Below the pieces are notes generated by a model. The model made no database searches and was not told the DNA's origin. It saw only the letters and a list, made by a program, of their open reading frames with translations. DNA of 64,000 nt from Atrina japonica. Lineage: Eukaryota > Mollusca > Bivalvia > Pterioida > Pinnidae. Of the stretch, positions 48,323-60,647 are shown one piece after another. The translations under genes and the position numbers were made by a program. Positions within the stretch are counted from its first letter, which is position 1; each line of letters opens with the position of its first letter. The stretch is from positions 62,001 to 126,000 of the forward strand of contig BROG01000537.1 in NCBI GenBank assembly GCA_030159075.1, given 5' to 3'.

Positions 48323-49605
48323 CTGTATATCTCAAGTTATAATTATCATAATCATTGATAACAACTATATCTGATTATAAAACAGGTAGTTACTGTAATT
48401 ATTAATAACATCTATATCTCATTATAAGACAGGTATTTTTGTAATTATTGAATACCTCAACATCTCTTTATAAGACAGGTACTTATTGTAACTATTGAGT
48501 ACCTTTAAATCATTATAAGACAGGTAGTTACTGTAATTCTTGATTACTTTTACAACATTATAAGACAGGTAGTAACTGTAATTCTTGATTACTTTTACAA
48601 CATTATAAGACAGGTAATAATTGTAATTATTAATTACTGCTACATCGCATTATAAGACAGGTAGTAGTAATTATTAATCACCTCTACATCTTGTTATAAG
48701 ACAGGTATTATTGTAAATATTGATTACCTCTACATCTCATTATAAGACAGGTAGTTATTGTAAATATTGATTACCTCTACATCTCATTATAAGACAGGTA
48801 GTTATTGTAAATATTGATTACCTCTACATCTCATTATAAGACAGGTAGTTATTGTAAATATTGATTACCTTTACATCTTATTATAAGACAGGTAGTTATT
48901 GTAAATATTGATTACCTCTACATCTCATTATAAGACAGGTAGTTCTTGTAATTACTGATTACCTCTACATCTCATTATAAGACAGGTAGTTATTGTAATA
49001 ATTGATTACCTGTGTAACCTCATTATAAGACAGGTAGTTCTTGTACTTACTGATTACCTTTATATCTCATTATAAGACAGGTATTTATTGTAATTATTGA
49101 TTACCTCTACATCAGGTAGTTCTTGTACTTATTGATTACCTTTATATCTCATTATAAGACAGGTAGTTTTTGTAGTTATTGATTACCTTTATATCTCATT
49201 ATAAGACAGGTAGTTATTGTAATTATTGATTACCTGTGTATCCTCATTATAAGACAGGTAGTTCTTGTACATACTGATTACCTTTATATCTCATTATAAG
49301 ACAGGTATTTATTGTAATTATTAATTACCTTTATATTTCATTATAAGACAGGTAGTTTTTGTAGTTATTGATTACCTTTATATCTCATTATAAGACAGGT
49401 AGTTATTGTAATTATTGATTACCTGTGTATCCTCATTATAAGACAGGTAGTTCTTGTACTTACTGATTACCTTTATATCTCATTATAAGACAGGTATTTA
49501 TTGTAATTATTAATTACCTTTATATCTCATTATAAGACAGGTAGTTCTTGTACTTATTGATTACCTTTATATCTCATTATAAGACAGGTAGTTATTGTAA
49601 TTATT
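48323..49605. repeat. 1.3-kb satellite of 47-bp units, array B
   Basis: The unit is 'acctctacatctcattataa' plus 'gacaggtagttattgtaaat' plus 'attgatt', also 47 bp. It shares the first 13 bases with array A and directly follows it, so both probably come from one ancestor unit. It ends about 180 bp before exon 17. Confidence 0.95.
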
Positions 49606-49782
49606 GATAAAAGCGTTGATGGTCAATACTTGGTAATATTTGTTAGTGTTATGGGACTTACAATTTTATGAATGGTTTAGGTCTTAGGGGTTTTAGTGTT
49701 TGTGAAATACTCCTTCTTTTGTCTTATTAAATAATTAATGATTTTGATTAAGTTTAGGAACAATATGTCTTATTATTTCCAG

Positions 49783-49930
49783 TCAAGATGGAAACAGTGT
49801 AGAAATTGAAAGTAACATCGAGTTAGCTGTACCTGTACTTAACTGGAATCATGTTGCTGAACTTGTTCATACTGTAACCAACTTAACACAAACGTTGTTA
49901 CAGAAAATTGGGAATCATTATCAGTTTCAG
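49783..49930 (+). CDS. RPAP1: RPAP1 exon 17 (148 bp)
   Basis: The acceptor is ttccag and the donor gtaaac. Its first base completes a Ser codon; it ends in phase 0. LNWNHVAELVHTVTNLTQTL occupies the position of vertebrate [20 protein letters not shown]. Conservation is lower than in earlier exons, but phase, position and the LxW...V pattern agree. Confidence 0.88.
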
Positions 49931-49948
49931 GTAAACTCACTACATGTT

Positions 49949-50060
49949 AACATACAGTCAAACTTGCATTAAAGACTGCCTCTGTATAAAGGATACCTGC
50001 CATTGTTAACCTTTTTATAATAAGTAAAACTCTGTATAGAGGCCACCTGTCTATAATGCA
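49949..50060. mobile_element. fragment of a MITE end (cagtcaaacttgcattaaag)
   Basis: 'acagtcaaacttgcattaaa' and 'agaggccacctgtctataat' resemble the ends of the 174-bp MITE at 40724. The right boundary is unclear. Confidence 0.5.
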
Positions 50061-50140
50061 GCACAAAGTAATTTCTGGTCTGACATATTTCGAGTGTTTA
50101 TGCATTCAGGTGTTAATGAAGGGATCATAGTGAGCGTGAT

Positions 50141-51150
50141 ATGGTAGCCATTCTGCAGGAGATACATCTGAGAATCCTGCAGAGAAATATTGATCTGTCC
50201 CCACACACTGGCTTGGATGTAGACATGTTGTCTCAGCTCCATTGGTTTGAGGTAGTTTCTCACTTTCTGCCATGTGCTTGTAAAAGACATGCCATCACAG
50301 TTTGGAGATGGTCAGGATGTAAATGTCTTTGGGGAGTAGTTTGCACAGGCAAAGCTAGCCAGAGTGGACAGTATACCTGTAGGCACATTTGCCTCTTCAG
50401 ATGGAGGGCTGATTACATATTTATCTGTCTTCGTGTAGACTTTGCCTATGTGAGAGAACGGTGATGTCAGCGCCATTGAATGCATAGACAGCTAGCAAAG
50501 CCTTTGCTTTCTCTGCTCCTATTGCTTCCATGACAAAACAAAAGCTGACCTGATCAACTATCTTGCTGCACAGAGTCTAGAGTACAACAGTACATCACAC
50601 AAACTGTTTATCACCTCTTCTTCTTGGCATACCCAAAACAGCAAAGTCTTGCTTTTCAAGAACAACAATCAGAATGAAGCAAACACACTGTTCACCTGCA
50701 GGCTGACCTGGCATCAGATACAGACTCAGATGCCCTAGTGTTAGTCATAGCAAACAGAACATGTCCATTTCCATTGTCTCTGCAGATATTGGGAGAGAAT
50801 TAATATGTAGGGCAATAGGGCAGAATGCACAAAGGTTTGTCAGCCTTCCATGCATTCACTGGCTCTTGAAGATGCTTTTAATAGAGGTAGAAGAAAATAT
50901 GTAAATCACTCTGGCTAGCTATCTCTTTGCAGCCTACTCCCCATCTACATCAATACCATCTCCGAACAGCGATGGCATGTCTTATGCGAGCATATGGCAG
51001 ACAATGACAACTTACCTCCTACCCTTAATCTTGGAGCTCTGAGATAAACGTGTCCTGGGAGTTCATATCCAAGTCAGAGCGTGGGGACAGGCCAGCATTG
51101 CTCTGCAGGATTCTCAGATGGATCACCTGCAAAATGGATACCATAAGAGG
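50141..51150. repeat. long inverted repeat with transposon-protein remnants
   Basis: The left arm (about 50141-50500) and the right arm (about 50830-51150) are inverted copies at roughly 75-80%. Examples: 'gagaatcctgcagag', 'tgccatgtgcttg' against 'tgccatatgctcg', and 'gacatgccatc', 'ggagatggt', 'gctagccagagtg'. The minus strand of the left arm encodes IGAEKAKALLAVYAFNGADI, which resembles a conserved stretch of bivalve and coral transposon proteins (my recollection, not a search). All frames are broken. Confidence 0.75.
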
Positions 51151-51277
51151 TCTAATGGCTAGCTGAAACCAAGATCTTTTCCCGTGTGGCTGTGTCCATT
51201 TCAGCACCAAAAACCATCACCCAGATGGCTAGCTTATCTTACTATCTTAACTTATCCTGAACCGATAATTGCCAGTG

Positions 51278-51394
51278 CAATTGTGTGTGTGGTGTGTGTG
51301 TGTGTGTGTCAAAATGTTGAGGACACAGAACAAGTATGAGAATGATGATCATCATCATGGTAGTACTGATGATGATGATGATGATGATGATGAT
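51278..51394. repeat. (GT)n and (GAT)n microsatellites
   Basis: GT run at about 51281-51309 and (gat)9 at 51368-51394. Confidence 0.95.
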
Positions 51395-51774
51395 CTCTTT
51401 AATTGAAGATTCTTGTTCTTGAAGGACATTAACTTAGTGGACTGGTTTATTTCTGATCACTAATGAAACATTCAAATAAAAAGGAAAATTTCAGTCATTT
51501 ATGTTTCTGGTTGAATCTAGCTTATTTATTTTGATACCATTGTATTTCTTAGCCCTGAAAATGGTACTCTAGATATCAAAATAAAATCTGTAGGTAATTT
51601 AGAAGCTGATACATTGATGAAAACCTTTCTCATGGCAGCCATTTTGTAAAATCCAAGATGGCCACTATATAGGACTGGACTCAGGGCATATGGAAACATT
51701 GTTTTTCTGATTGGTTATACTATAAGGTTTCCAAAAATGTAGTTTTCATACTCTCCACAAAAATCTGGGGTAAG

Positions 51775-52012
51775 TACATGATACGTGGTTAGAGCATTGC
51801 GCTTTAAATCACACGGCCTCTCACCTCTGGTTCGAATCCCGCTAGGGTCATTTCGAATTAAGTGGGAAAGTTTGCCAGTTTTCTTGCGGAAGGTCGGTGG
51901 TCTTTACCCGGGTAACCAGGGTTTCTCCTCCACCAATAAAATCTGGACGCCATCTTATGACTGAAAAATTGTTGAGTATGGCGTAAAACATAAAATCAAA
52001 TCAAATCAAAAC
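51775..52012 (+). mobile_element. tRNA-derived SINE with CAAAT-type tail
   Basis: The tRNA-like head has an A-box region 'tggttagagcattgcg' (about 51786-51801) and a perfect B box 'ggttcgaatccc' at 51829-51840. The body 'ggtcggtggtctttacccgg' and 'ctccaccaataaaatctgga' belongs to the conserved central domain seen in molluscan SINEs (family knowledge). The 3' end is 'gcgtaaaacataaaatcaaa' plus '(tcaaa)n'. Pol III promoter boxes are present. Moved in trans by a LINE. Confidence 0.9.
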
Positions 52013-52430
52013 CAAGTTGTGTTTTGGGGATAGATTGGTTGAGGGGTGGATCTAGGATGGGGCAATAGGGTATCCCTCTGAAAATCTTCTTCTCCAGAAC
52101 CACTGCATGAATTAAAAAATGAATTGTTTTTTAATAATCTACATGGATGCATGATTCTAGTTTGTATTTTTAATAGAAATTAGAATATTAATTTTTGACA
52201 TGTATTTTAGGTCTTTTTAGACTTGTCATTTTCTTCATTTTTGTATGATTTCTTTGATAATCAACTGAAAGGATTTTGACGAAAATTTACAGGAAACAAG
52301 TTTTCACGGCCCTTTACCATATTTGTGTGTTTTTTGTCGGCCAGATCAGCCTACATATTCTTCTTGGTCTTCTTTCCACATTTGTAGATAGTTCTCAGGT
52401 GAGCAAATTAGGCTCACTTGGGCAGGAACT
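52013..52430. repeat. agctcacctg-family repeat fragment
   Basis: 'ggggtggatctaggatgggg', 'ccagaaccactgcatgaatt', 'cagatcagcctacatattct' and the end 'agttctcaggtgagcaaatt' match copies at 25.1-27.6 kb. Confidence 0.78.
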
Positions 52431-52434
52431 ATGA

Positions 52435-53120
52435 TAGCCTTTTTGTCTTTTGTGAACTGTTATGAGTTCAGAATTACCCTAAAATATGCCAGCAAAAATT
52501 AAGAACACAATAAAGTAAATTTATAAATTTTATTAACAATAACAAAATAAAATCTTAATCTATATTACAGTTTACAGTAATTAAAATCACAATTCACAGT
52601 TCAATTTCCGTTCAGAGATCCACACAAATACACAATAAAGTCCAGTTTGAATGTAATATTAAAAGGATCCACTTAAATACACAATAAATTTCAATTTGTA
52701 TTTAATATTGATGTGCACTAATCTCACATAAATCCCAATATAAAAAATATGGTCTGCTCTCCTATAACTTGGTCTCAAAAATAGTCTCAGCTGTTCTAAA
52801 CTTGTTCTAAACTACAGTTCTAGAAATCACTAGATAGGAATAATCAAGAAAATGGTCTTTCTAGAAGATTCGGGAAAGTCTCTGTGGCTAAAAATAGTAA
52901 CATGATGACAGAGTTAGAACGTCCTTGAACAAACACACGAACAACTGATCTTCCAGAAAGGTCCAGATGCACTAAGTTCAACAAGTACAAATAATTGTAA
53001 ACAAGCACACATTAACCCTCATAACAGCACTACTACAATGTCTTCACTTCAGTTTAAAAATTAATTTGAATTTTTATGCTTTAGTTAATTTCAAATATCT
53101 ACCAACTTTTCACTTTTTTG
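52435..53120. other. intron sequence, nothing recognised
   Basis: AT-rich; short echoes of 'acacaataaagtcc' and 'acacaataaatttc' at about 52630 and 52680. No defined element. Confidence 0.5.
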
Positions 53121-53127
53121 TTTTTAG

Positions 53128-53199
53128 AAGTTTAACCTGGACTTGTCTGCTGCCTGTATCAACTTTGTGGCAACATATTACACAGCATGGTCTTCACAC
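53128..53199 (+). CDS. RPAP1: RPAP1 exon 18 (72 bp, 24 codons)
   Basis: The acceptor is tttttag and the donor gtaagt, phase 0 at both ends. ACINFVATYYTAWSSH matches vertebrate ACLLFLGAYYQAWSQQ. It is short and recognisable only by homology and its two good splice signals. Confidence 0.92.
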
Positions 53200-53224
53200 G
53201 TAAGTCACACAATTTGTCACCCAT

Positions 53225-53700
53225 CAGTAGGATATGTTTTCTAGAATCTTTAGATTTGAACTTCAGCAAAAGTGTTAAACATGCAGAGATTTACAAAAAA
53301 GTCAACATGACCAAAATTGTCAGGTGGTCCCTTAAGGGAGATCCATTTTAAGTGTTTTCCATGATCAGGGCTATTTTTAACTATCATTTTGAAAACTATA
53401 TTTGATAGAGAGAAAGTGGAAGAAGCAAAATTTTCAGCAGCCAAACATCTATAAAACATTTTCAGATAGTTGATAATGAGATTCATATCAGGTTAGCCCA
53501 GATAAGGGGAACTTGTGCCCCAATTTTTTTAACAAGGGTCTCACACTTATTGCCCTGCATTTTGATGTCAAAGAACAACTACCAAAATGGTCTATAGCTG
53601 GTTTTGTTGTACAAATGTTGCAGATTGATCACTTGGAGTTTTTTTGTATTTATGTAAGTCAGGTAAATGATACAGGCCCTGTGAGTCTCTTGTTTGTATT
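53225..53700. repeat. aggtcacctgagcc-family repeat fragment
   Basis: 'gagagaaagtggaagaagca' and the right end 'aggtaaatgatacaggccct' then 'gtgagtctcttgttt' match the family's usual terminus. Confidence 0.72.
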
Positions 53701-53812
53701 GATGGTTTGATATGGTATTTCTTGGGCATTACAAGTATTGTTTGGGGATCATTAACATCTCTTGATGTCAATAAGTCAAAATTTATTTAAAGTATTTAAA
53801 TTTTCTTTTCAG

Positions 53813-53922
53813 TCAAGTTTTGACCCTGTGAATGGTCTACAGCATATTGAGTGTTTTTGCACAGAACACTTCATTCCTAGTTTTAAGAAGATTGGATTAC
53901 AAACCGTGTTTGATTATGTAAG
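53813..53922 (+). CDS. RPAP1: RPAP1 exon 19 (110 bp)
   Basis: The acceptor is cttttcag and the donor gtatgt. It encodes a helix with HIECFCTEHFIPSFKKIGLQ and then TVFDYV, in the place of vertebrate DMERLSEELLLPLLSQPTLG. It leaves two bases. A tandem repeat starts only about 11 bp past the donor. Confidence 0.88.
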
Positions 53923-53933
53923 GTATGTCATAC

Positions 53934-54560
53934 ACTATTTGGATTTATCATTTTAAGATGATGTACAAACATATAAGTGATACAATGTTATATTCTATTT
54001 GGATTTTATCATTTTAAGGGAGAAATTTACAAACATATAAGTGATACAATGTCATATTCTATTTGGATTTTATCATTTTAAGGTAGAGAAGTGATACAAT
54101 GTCATACACTATTTGGATTTTATCATTTTAAGGTAGAGATTTACAAACATATAAGTGATACAATGTCATATTTTATTTGGATTTTATCATTTTAAGGGAG
54201 AGATTTACAAACATATAAGTGATACAATGTTATATTCTATTTGGATTTTATCATTTTAAGGTAGAGAAGTGATACAATGTTATATTCTATTTGGATTTTA
54301 TCATTTTAAGGTAGAGAAGTGATACAATGTTATATTCTATTTGGATTTTATCATTTTAAGGTAGAGAAGTGATACAATGTTATATTCTATTTGGATTTTA
54401 TCATTTTAAGGTAGAGAAGTGATACAATGTTACATTTTATTTGGATTTTATCATTTTAAGGTAGAGATTTACAAACATATAAGTGATACAATGTCATATT
54501 CTATTTGGATTTTATCATTTTAAGGGAGAAATTTACAAACATATAAAAGGTTCAATGCCA
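53934..54560. repeat. ~50/64-bp tandem array next to exon 19
   Basis: The unit has 'tatttggattttatcatttt' plus 'aaggtagagaagtgatacaa'; longer forms insert 'atttacaaacatata'. The array starts about 11 bp past the exon 19 donor. Confidence 0.93.
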
Positions 54561-54599
54561 CACTCAAGTACAGTTAAATTTTTGGTAATCATACACATG

Positions 54600-56282
54600 G
54601 TTTACAAATCAGCTGGGCTGTTAGTACCAAAGTAGAATTTGTCTGTAGTACTGTTAGTACCAAAGTAGAATTTGTCTGTAGTACTGTTAGTACCAAAGTA
54701 GAATTTGTCTGTAGTACTGTTAGTACCAAAGTAGAATCTATCTGTAGTACTGTTAGTACCAAAGTAAAATTTATCTGTAGTACTGTTAGTACCAAAGTAG
54801 AATTTGTCTGTAGTAGCTGTTAGTACCAAAGTAGAATCTATCTGTTGTACTGTTAGTACCAAAGTACAATCTATCTGTAGTACTGTTAGTACCAAAGTAA
54901 AATTTATCTGTAGTACTGTTAGTACCAAAGTAGAATTTGTCTGTAGTAGCTGTTAGTACCAAAGTAGAATTTATCTGTAGTACTGTTAGTAACAAAGTAG
55001 AATTTGTCTGTAGTACTGTTAGTACCAAAGTAGAATCTATCTGTAGTACTGTTAGTACCAAAGTAAAATTTATCTGTAGTACTGTTAGTACCAAAGTAGA
55101 ATCTATCTGACTTTAGGTAGAATTTGTCTGTAGTAGCTGTTAGAATTTGTACCCAAAGTAGAATCTGTCTGTTAGTACCAAACTGTTAGTACCAAAGTAG
55201 AATTTGTCTGTAGTAGCTGTTAGTACCAAAGTAAGAATTTATCTGTAGTACTGTTAGTACCAAAGTAAAATTTATCTGTAGTAGCTGTTAGTACCAAAGT
55301 AGAATCTGTCTGTAGTACTGTTAGTACCAAAGTAGAATTTGTCTGTAGTAGCTGTTAGTACCAAAGTAAGAATATATCTGTAGTACTGTTAGTACCAAAG
55401 TAAAATTTATCTGTAGTACTGTTAGTACCAATGTAGAATCTGTCTGTAGTAGCTGTAAGTACCAAAGTAGAATCTATCTGTAGTACTGTTAATACCACAG
55501 TAGAATCTATCTGTAGTACTGTTAGTACCAAAGTAAAATTTATCTGTAATACTGTTAGTACCAAATTAGAATCTATCTGTTGTACTGTTAGTACCAAAGT
55601 AGAATCTATCTGTAGTACTGTTAATACCAAAGTAAGAATATATCTGTAGTACTGTTAGTACCAAAGTAAAAGTTCTCTTTAGTACTGTTAGTACCAAAGT
55701 AGACTTAGTCTGTAGTAGCTGTTAGTGCCAAAGTAGAATCTATCTGTAGTACTGTTAGTACCAAAGTAGAATCTGTCATTAGTACTATTAGTACCAAAGT
55801 AGAATCTGTCTGTAGTACTGTTAGTACCAATGTAGAATCTGTCTGTAGTAGCTGTACCAAAGTAAAATTTATCCAAAGTTAGAATCTATCTGTTGTACTG
55901 TTAGTACCAAAGTAGAATCTATCTGTAGTTTGTAGTAAGCTGTAGTACTGTTACCAAAGTAAATCAGTCTTTAGTAGTAGCTGTCTGTAGTAGTACCAAA
56001 GTAGAATCTATCTGTAGTACTGTTAGTACCAAAGTATAAGTACTCCAAAGTATCTGTAGTACTGTTAGTACCAATGTAGAATCTAGTACCAAAGTACCAA
56101 AGAATTTCTGTCTGTTAGTACTGTTAGTAGTACTGTTAGTACAAAAGTAGAATTTCTGTCTGTAGTACTGTTAGTACCAAAGTAGAATTTGTCTGTAGTA
56201 CTGTTAGTACCAAAGTAGAATCTATCTGTAGTACTGTTAGTACCAAAGTATAATCTATCTGTAGTACTACTGTTAGTACAAT
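54600..56282. repeat. 33-bp tandem array (ctgtagtactgttagtacca)
   Basis: About 50 copies of 'ctgtagtactgttagtacca' plus 'aagtagaatttgt'. The unit is a multiple of 3, so minus-strand frames repeating LVLTVLQINST stay open; not genes. Units are scrambled at 55.85-56.1 kb. Confidence 0.95.
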
Positions 56283-56390
56283 ATACATTGTATTTCAAAA
56301 TATGTTACAATATACATTATGTTACAATATACATTGTATTACAAAATATGTTACAATATACATTGAATTACAAAATATGTTAACAGTAAG
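56283..56390. repeat. short repeat of 'ttacaatatacattgtatta'
   Basis: Four partial copies with 'caaaatatgttacaatatac'. Confidence 0.85.
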
Positions 56391-56789
56391 TTTCAAAAAT
56401 GCATTGGAGTTGGTCAACAAAATTTTGTGTGACATCTTATATAGAACTAGCAGTGAAACATGAATCCAAGTTTTGAATATCACCAACTAATGAAATAATG
56501 CAAGACAAACAGAGTACATTAGAATGACACATACCATATTTGATCCATAAAGTGTCCAGGGCACTAAAAAATCAGGAAAAGGGTGGGCGCTTAATGGGAC
56601 CAATCAAAGTAAAGTTGTTGTTATTACTGAGGACACATCAATATAATTCTGTTGCTTGGGGGCTACAGATAAACTGTTACTTAAAGTTTTTCAGGTCCAC
56701 GTCTTTTTGTCAGTCAGCTAGAAAAGATTCTTTATCGTATGTAAAAAATGGGGAGTGGCACTTATAGGAACATGGGCACTTAATGGCTT

Positions 56790-57685
56790 GAATATGGTAT
56801 ATGGGAATTATTTTCCCTTTTAAGTGGATTTTTCATGTTTTTGGATGTTTTTTTGACATTATCTTGAAAAGTATAACAGGTAAAGTAAAAGTGATAGAGG
56901 CAAAAATGTTCAGCATGCAAAGATCTACAAAAAAGTCAAAGGGCAGAAAATTTCATTTTACCCACTATAGGAGTTATTTCCCTATTAAGTACATTTTCAT
57001 GCTTTTTGACAGTTTTGTCTTATTATCTTGAAAAATTATAATAGATAAAGAGAATGTGAAAGAAGCAAAAATGTTCAGCATGCAAAGATCTACAAAACAG
57101 TCAATAGGGCCGAAATTGTCAGGTTGCCCCTTATGGGAGTTATTTCCCCACTTTAAGTGGATTTTTCATGATTTTTTTTTTACAGTTTTGTCCTATTATC
57201 TTGAAAAGAATAATAGATAGAAAGAGAAAGAAGCAAAAATACTCAGCACGCAAACATCTACAAAAATGTCAACAGTGCTGAAATTGTCAGGTTGCCTCGT
57301 ATGGGAGTTTTTTCCCTTTTAAATGGATTTTTCATGTTTTGGATGTTTTTTGATTATCATGAAAAGTATAATAGGTAGAGTAAAAGTGAAAAAAAGAACA
57401 TATGCAGCACGAAAAGATCTACAAAAGTCATTGAGGGCCAAAATTGTCAGGTTGCCCCTTTTGAGAGTTATTTCCCTATTGTTCAATGATCACCACCATG
57501 CTTTTGGTTGCTTTTCAGTTTATTGTTAGTAAAATACATTTCACATATGTGATTTTTAAGATCCAATGGGCCTACTGTTTTTCATGTTTATTAGCATTTT
57601 TATCTTTTACACATTTTTTATGTTTTCTTAAATGTTGACCAATTTTGCCAGGTGAGCAACTTAAGTCCCCATTGGCCTCTTGTTT
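56790..57685. repeat. four ~180-bp units of the aggtcacctgagcc family
   Basis: Each unit has 'gggagttatttcccttttaa', 'ttatcttgaaaagtataata', 'gaagcaaaaatgttcagcat' and 'gcaaagatctacaaaa'. It ends 'aggtgagcaacttaagtccc' and 'cattggcctcttgtttt'. This is the uninterrupted form of the sequence the LINE entered at 29.7/36.2 kb. Confidence 0.83.
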
Positions 57686-57689
57686 TGTC

Positions 57690-58460
57690 TTGTTATCTGT
57701 CAATTAAAATGTATTCACTTCCAGAAAAATAATACGCTTATCATTATTTTAAAATACAAAGAAATATCAATCTCATCCATGTACTTTTTTATTCCATAAC
57801 TTTATGAAACTAAATTTGGGTTTAGAATTTACTGAGCAAAGCATCGCCATTCAAACTTCCCATTTAGCCTGTCATTAAACAGGTTCAAAGAAAACCATCC
57901 TTAATTACCAAAATCTCAGAAAATTTCAGCTTCACACATTGAATATCAGAGATCACATCAAATCAATGAAATTGTCCAAATTGTTGGTTTCATTGAAGCA
58001 CCTGTGTAAGGCATGTGTCACTTGTAGTTGTAATGTACATTTCCTGATCTCACAGTTCATACATTAAATCTTGACTTGACAGTAACAAATTTTGCTATAT
58101 TGTTTTTTTTTTTTCACTATTAATGAATCAGACAAGATGGCAATAGCATTTAATCAGTACATAGAGCTATATACATTGTATATAACTTTGCATAGCAGAG
58201 TATTTTACCATTTTTGCAACATAATCAAAATTTGCATCATGAAAGAAAAAAATTGAAATAAAGATGCCCTGTACTCCATTTTCTGGCATCCAGTGCCCTT
58301 ATAAGGACAAATATAGTATGTATATTGATGTTGTTGTCTTTATAAGTCTACATCTAATTTATTTGACAAGAGCTTTACATAATCAGTATGTTACAAATAA
58401 TTTCTCTACACAGCAATACAGATAAAACAATAAAAATAATATCAGGTATTGTATGTTTTT
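57690..58460. other. intron sequence, nothing recognised
   Basis: No exon or repeat recognised before exon 20. Confidence 0.5.
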
Positions 58461-58467
58461 CTTTTAG

Positions 58468-58666
58468 TCAGTATTCAGGCTTACTCAGTCCTCCAGAAAA
58501 CATACACAAGGAGCATTCTAATAACCTTCCTGGTTTTGGAACAACTAATAAAAAGGGAGACAACTCTATACCTGTTATCCAGTTGTTGTCTCCTATTGGA
58601 TTTATTGTATCACTACTGAGGTTAGCCTATGTTATATGCCAAATTCATCGAGGGTTACAGCAAAAG
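58468..58666 (+). CDS. RPAP1: RPAP1 exon 20 (199 bp)
   Basis: The acceptor is tcttttag and the donor gtaaga. After the split Ser it has a hydrophilic loop ending NKKGDNSIPV and then LLSPIGFIVSLLRLAYVICQ-IHRGLQQK, matching vertebrate [24 protein letters not shown]. It ends in phase 0. Confidence 0.94.
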
Positions 58667-58669
58667 GTA

Positions 58670-59040
58670 AGATCAGTTAAAAGAGCATTGATTGATGTTG
58701 AAAAGATAATTTATTTTAAATGGACTACTATTATTTAAAGGAAATAGAATAACCCTAACCCTGATTTTTATCTAAAGGGAACATATCCTTTATGTGAAAA
58801 TCCTAGGGGAATATTTTGTATCTAGTTTTCCTTTCGTGGATTTTTGCCATTTAGATATTTTTCAGTGATATTTTCAATATTGAGCAGAATGCAGTTTTAA
58901 TCCCTTTGGGATTATAATTGGATTTGCAACGACTGATCCCACAATAGAATACTGATAGTCGTGTAGTAAGGCCTCTGTCCCATACTGTGACTAAGGACAT
59001 CATGGTCTCATCCAAAATACCTTGACATGATGTCACCAAA
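58670..59040. other. intron sequence, nothing recognised
   Basis: No defined repeat after exon 20. Confidence 0.5.
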
Positions 59041-59042
59041 TT

Positions 59043-59135
59043 TACTCAATACTCAAGCTCAAATCTACTCAATACTCAAGCTCAACTTTACTCAATACTC
59101 AAGCTCAACTTTACTCAGTACTCAAGCTCAACTTT
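59043..59135. repeat. 23-bp tandem repeat, 4 copies
   Basis: 'tactcaatactcaagctcaa' plus 'ctt', starts at 59043, 59066, 59089 and 59112. Confidence 0.93.
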
Positions 59136-59754
59136 GATCTTATTATTTTGACTATGTAGTAGTTTGTAAAACTTCTGACTTTGAGTGATAAGGAAACATT
59201 ATTATAAACATATCCTTTTTCATCATTCACATAAACATGTTTGCATCACACTAATGATTTACCTGTAAAAAAAATTAATAAAAACATCAAGTGCAGTACT
59301 TAAAACTTGAGTACATACTCAAACAATCTTTTAATATTTTGGTAGATTTCTTCAATTGAGCATTAATTTTCACTATTATACAAAATATGTTGAGTTACAG
59401 AATCAGTTTTCAGGATTTGCCATAAAATCCTGAAAAGTTAGTTGAGCTTATGTACTGGGTAAATTTGGTGACTTCTGGCACAGTGACTACTGACGCAAGC
59501 TCAGTAAACATGTCAGAGGAACAGTTATTCTTAGAGCTTTATCAAATGATATGAAACAATTATAATTACTATTAATGAGGTAATTGGTGATCCATTACAA
59601 GTTAATTTTAAATGCATATATACTAGCCTTGTAATTTTATCAGTTGCTATAGTAAAAATATGAACATAATAAGTCAAATGATTTTATATGACTCTTCAGT
59701 CAGTTTGAATGTACCAACTTTTTCATAATAGAATTACAGCTTATTTTGCAGTTG

Positions 59755-60647
59755 TTCATAGGTCCTATAATTACCAATAGTTTATAGGACCTATAATTAC
59801 CATAGTTTATAGTTCCTAGAATTACCAGTGGTTTATAGGACCTACAATTACCAGTTGTTTATAGTTCCTAGAATTACCAGTAGTTTATAGTTCCTAGAAT
59901 TATCAATGGTTTATAGGACCTACAATTACCAGTAGTTTATAGGACCTACAATTAGCCAAGTTTTTAGAACTTTGAATTACCAGTAGTTTAAAGGTTCTAA
60001 AATCACCAGTAGTTTATAGAACCTAGAATTACCAGTAGTTTATAGGACCTTGAATTACCAGTAATTTATAGGACCTAGAATTACAAGTATTTTATAGGAC
60101 CTAGAATTACCAGTAGTTTATAGGTCCTACAATTACCAGTAGTTTATAGGACCTAGAATTACCAGTAGTTTATAGGACCTAGAATTACCAGTAGTTTATA
60201 GGACCTACAATTACCAGTTAGTTATTTTGCAGTATAGATAATTACCTACAATTACCAGTTTATAGTTTATATAGGACCTAGAATTACCAGTAGTTAATAG
60301 GTCCTACAATTACCTACAATTACCAGTAGTTTATAGGACCTAGAATTACCAGTAGTTTATAGGTCCTAAAATTACAAGTAATTTATCGGACCTAGAATTA
60401 CTAGTAGTTTATTGGATCTTCAAATTACAAGTAGTTTATAGGACCTAGAATTACCAGTAGTTTATAATTTATCGGACCTAGAATTACTAGTAGTTTATTG
60501 GATCTTAAAATTACAAGTAGTTTATAGGACCTAGAATTACCAGTAGTTTATAGGACCAAGAATGACCTAGAATTACCAGTAGTTCATAGGACCTAGAATT
60601 ACCAGTAGTTCATAGGACCTAGAATTACCAGTAGTTCATAGGACCTG
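59755..60647. repeat. 26-bp tandem array (accagtagtttataggacct)
   Basis: About 33 copies of 'accagtagtttataggacct' plus 'agaatt', with indels. It ends about 18 bp before the exon 21 acceptor. Confidence 0.95.

Noticed and set aside
51786..51850. Functional tRNA gene (perfect B box)
   Set aside because: It has no tRNA cloverleaf 3' half and is followed by SINE body and tail; a SINE head.
54589..55094. Minus-strand frames repeating LVLTVLQINST
   Set aside because: The 33-bp unit is divisible by three; repeat artefact.
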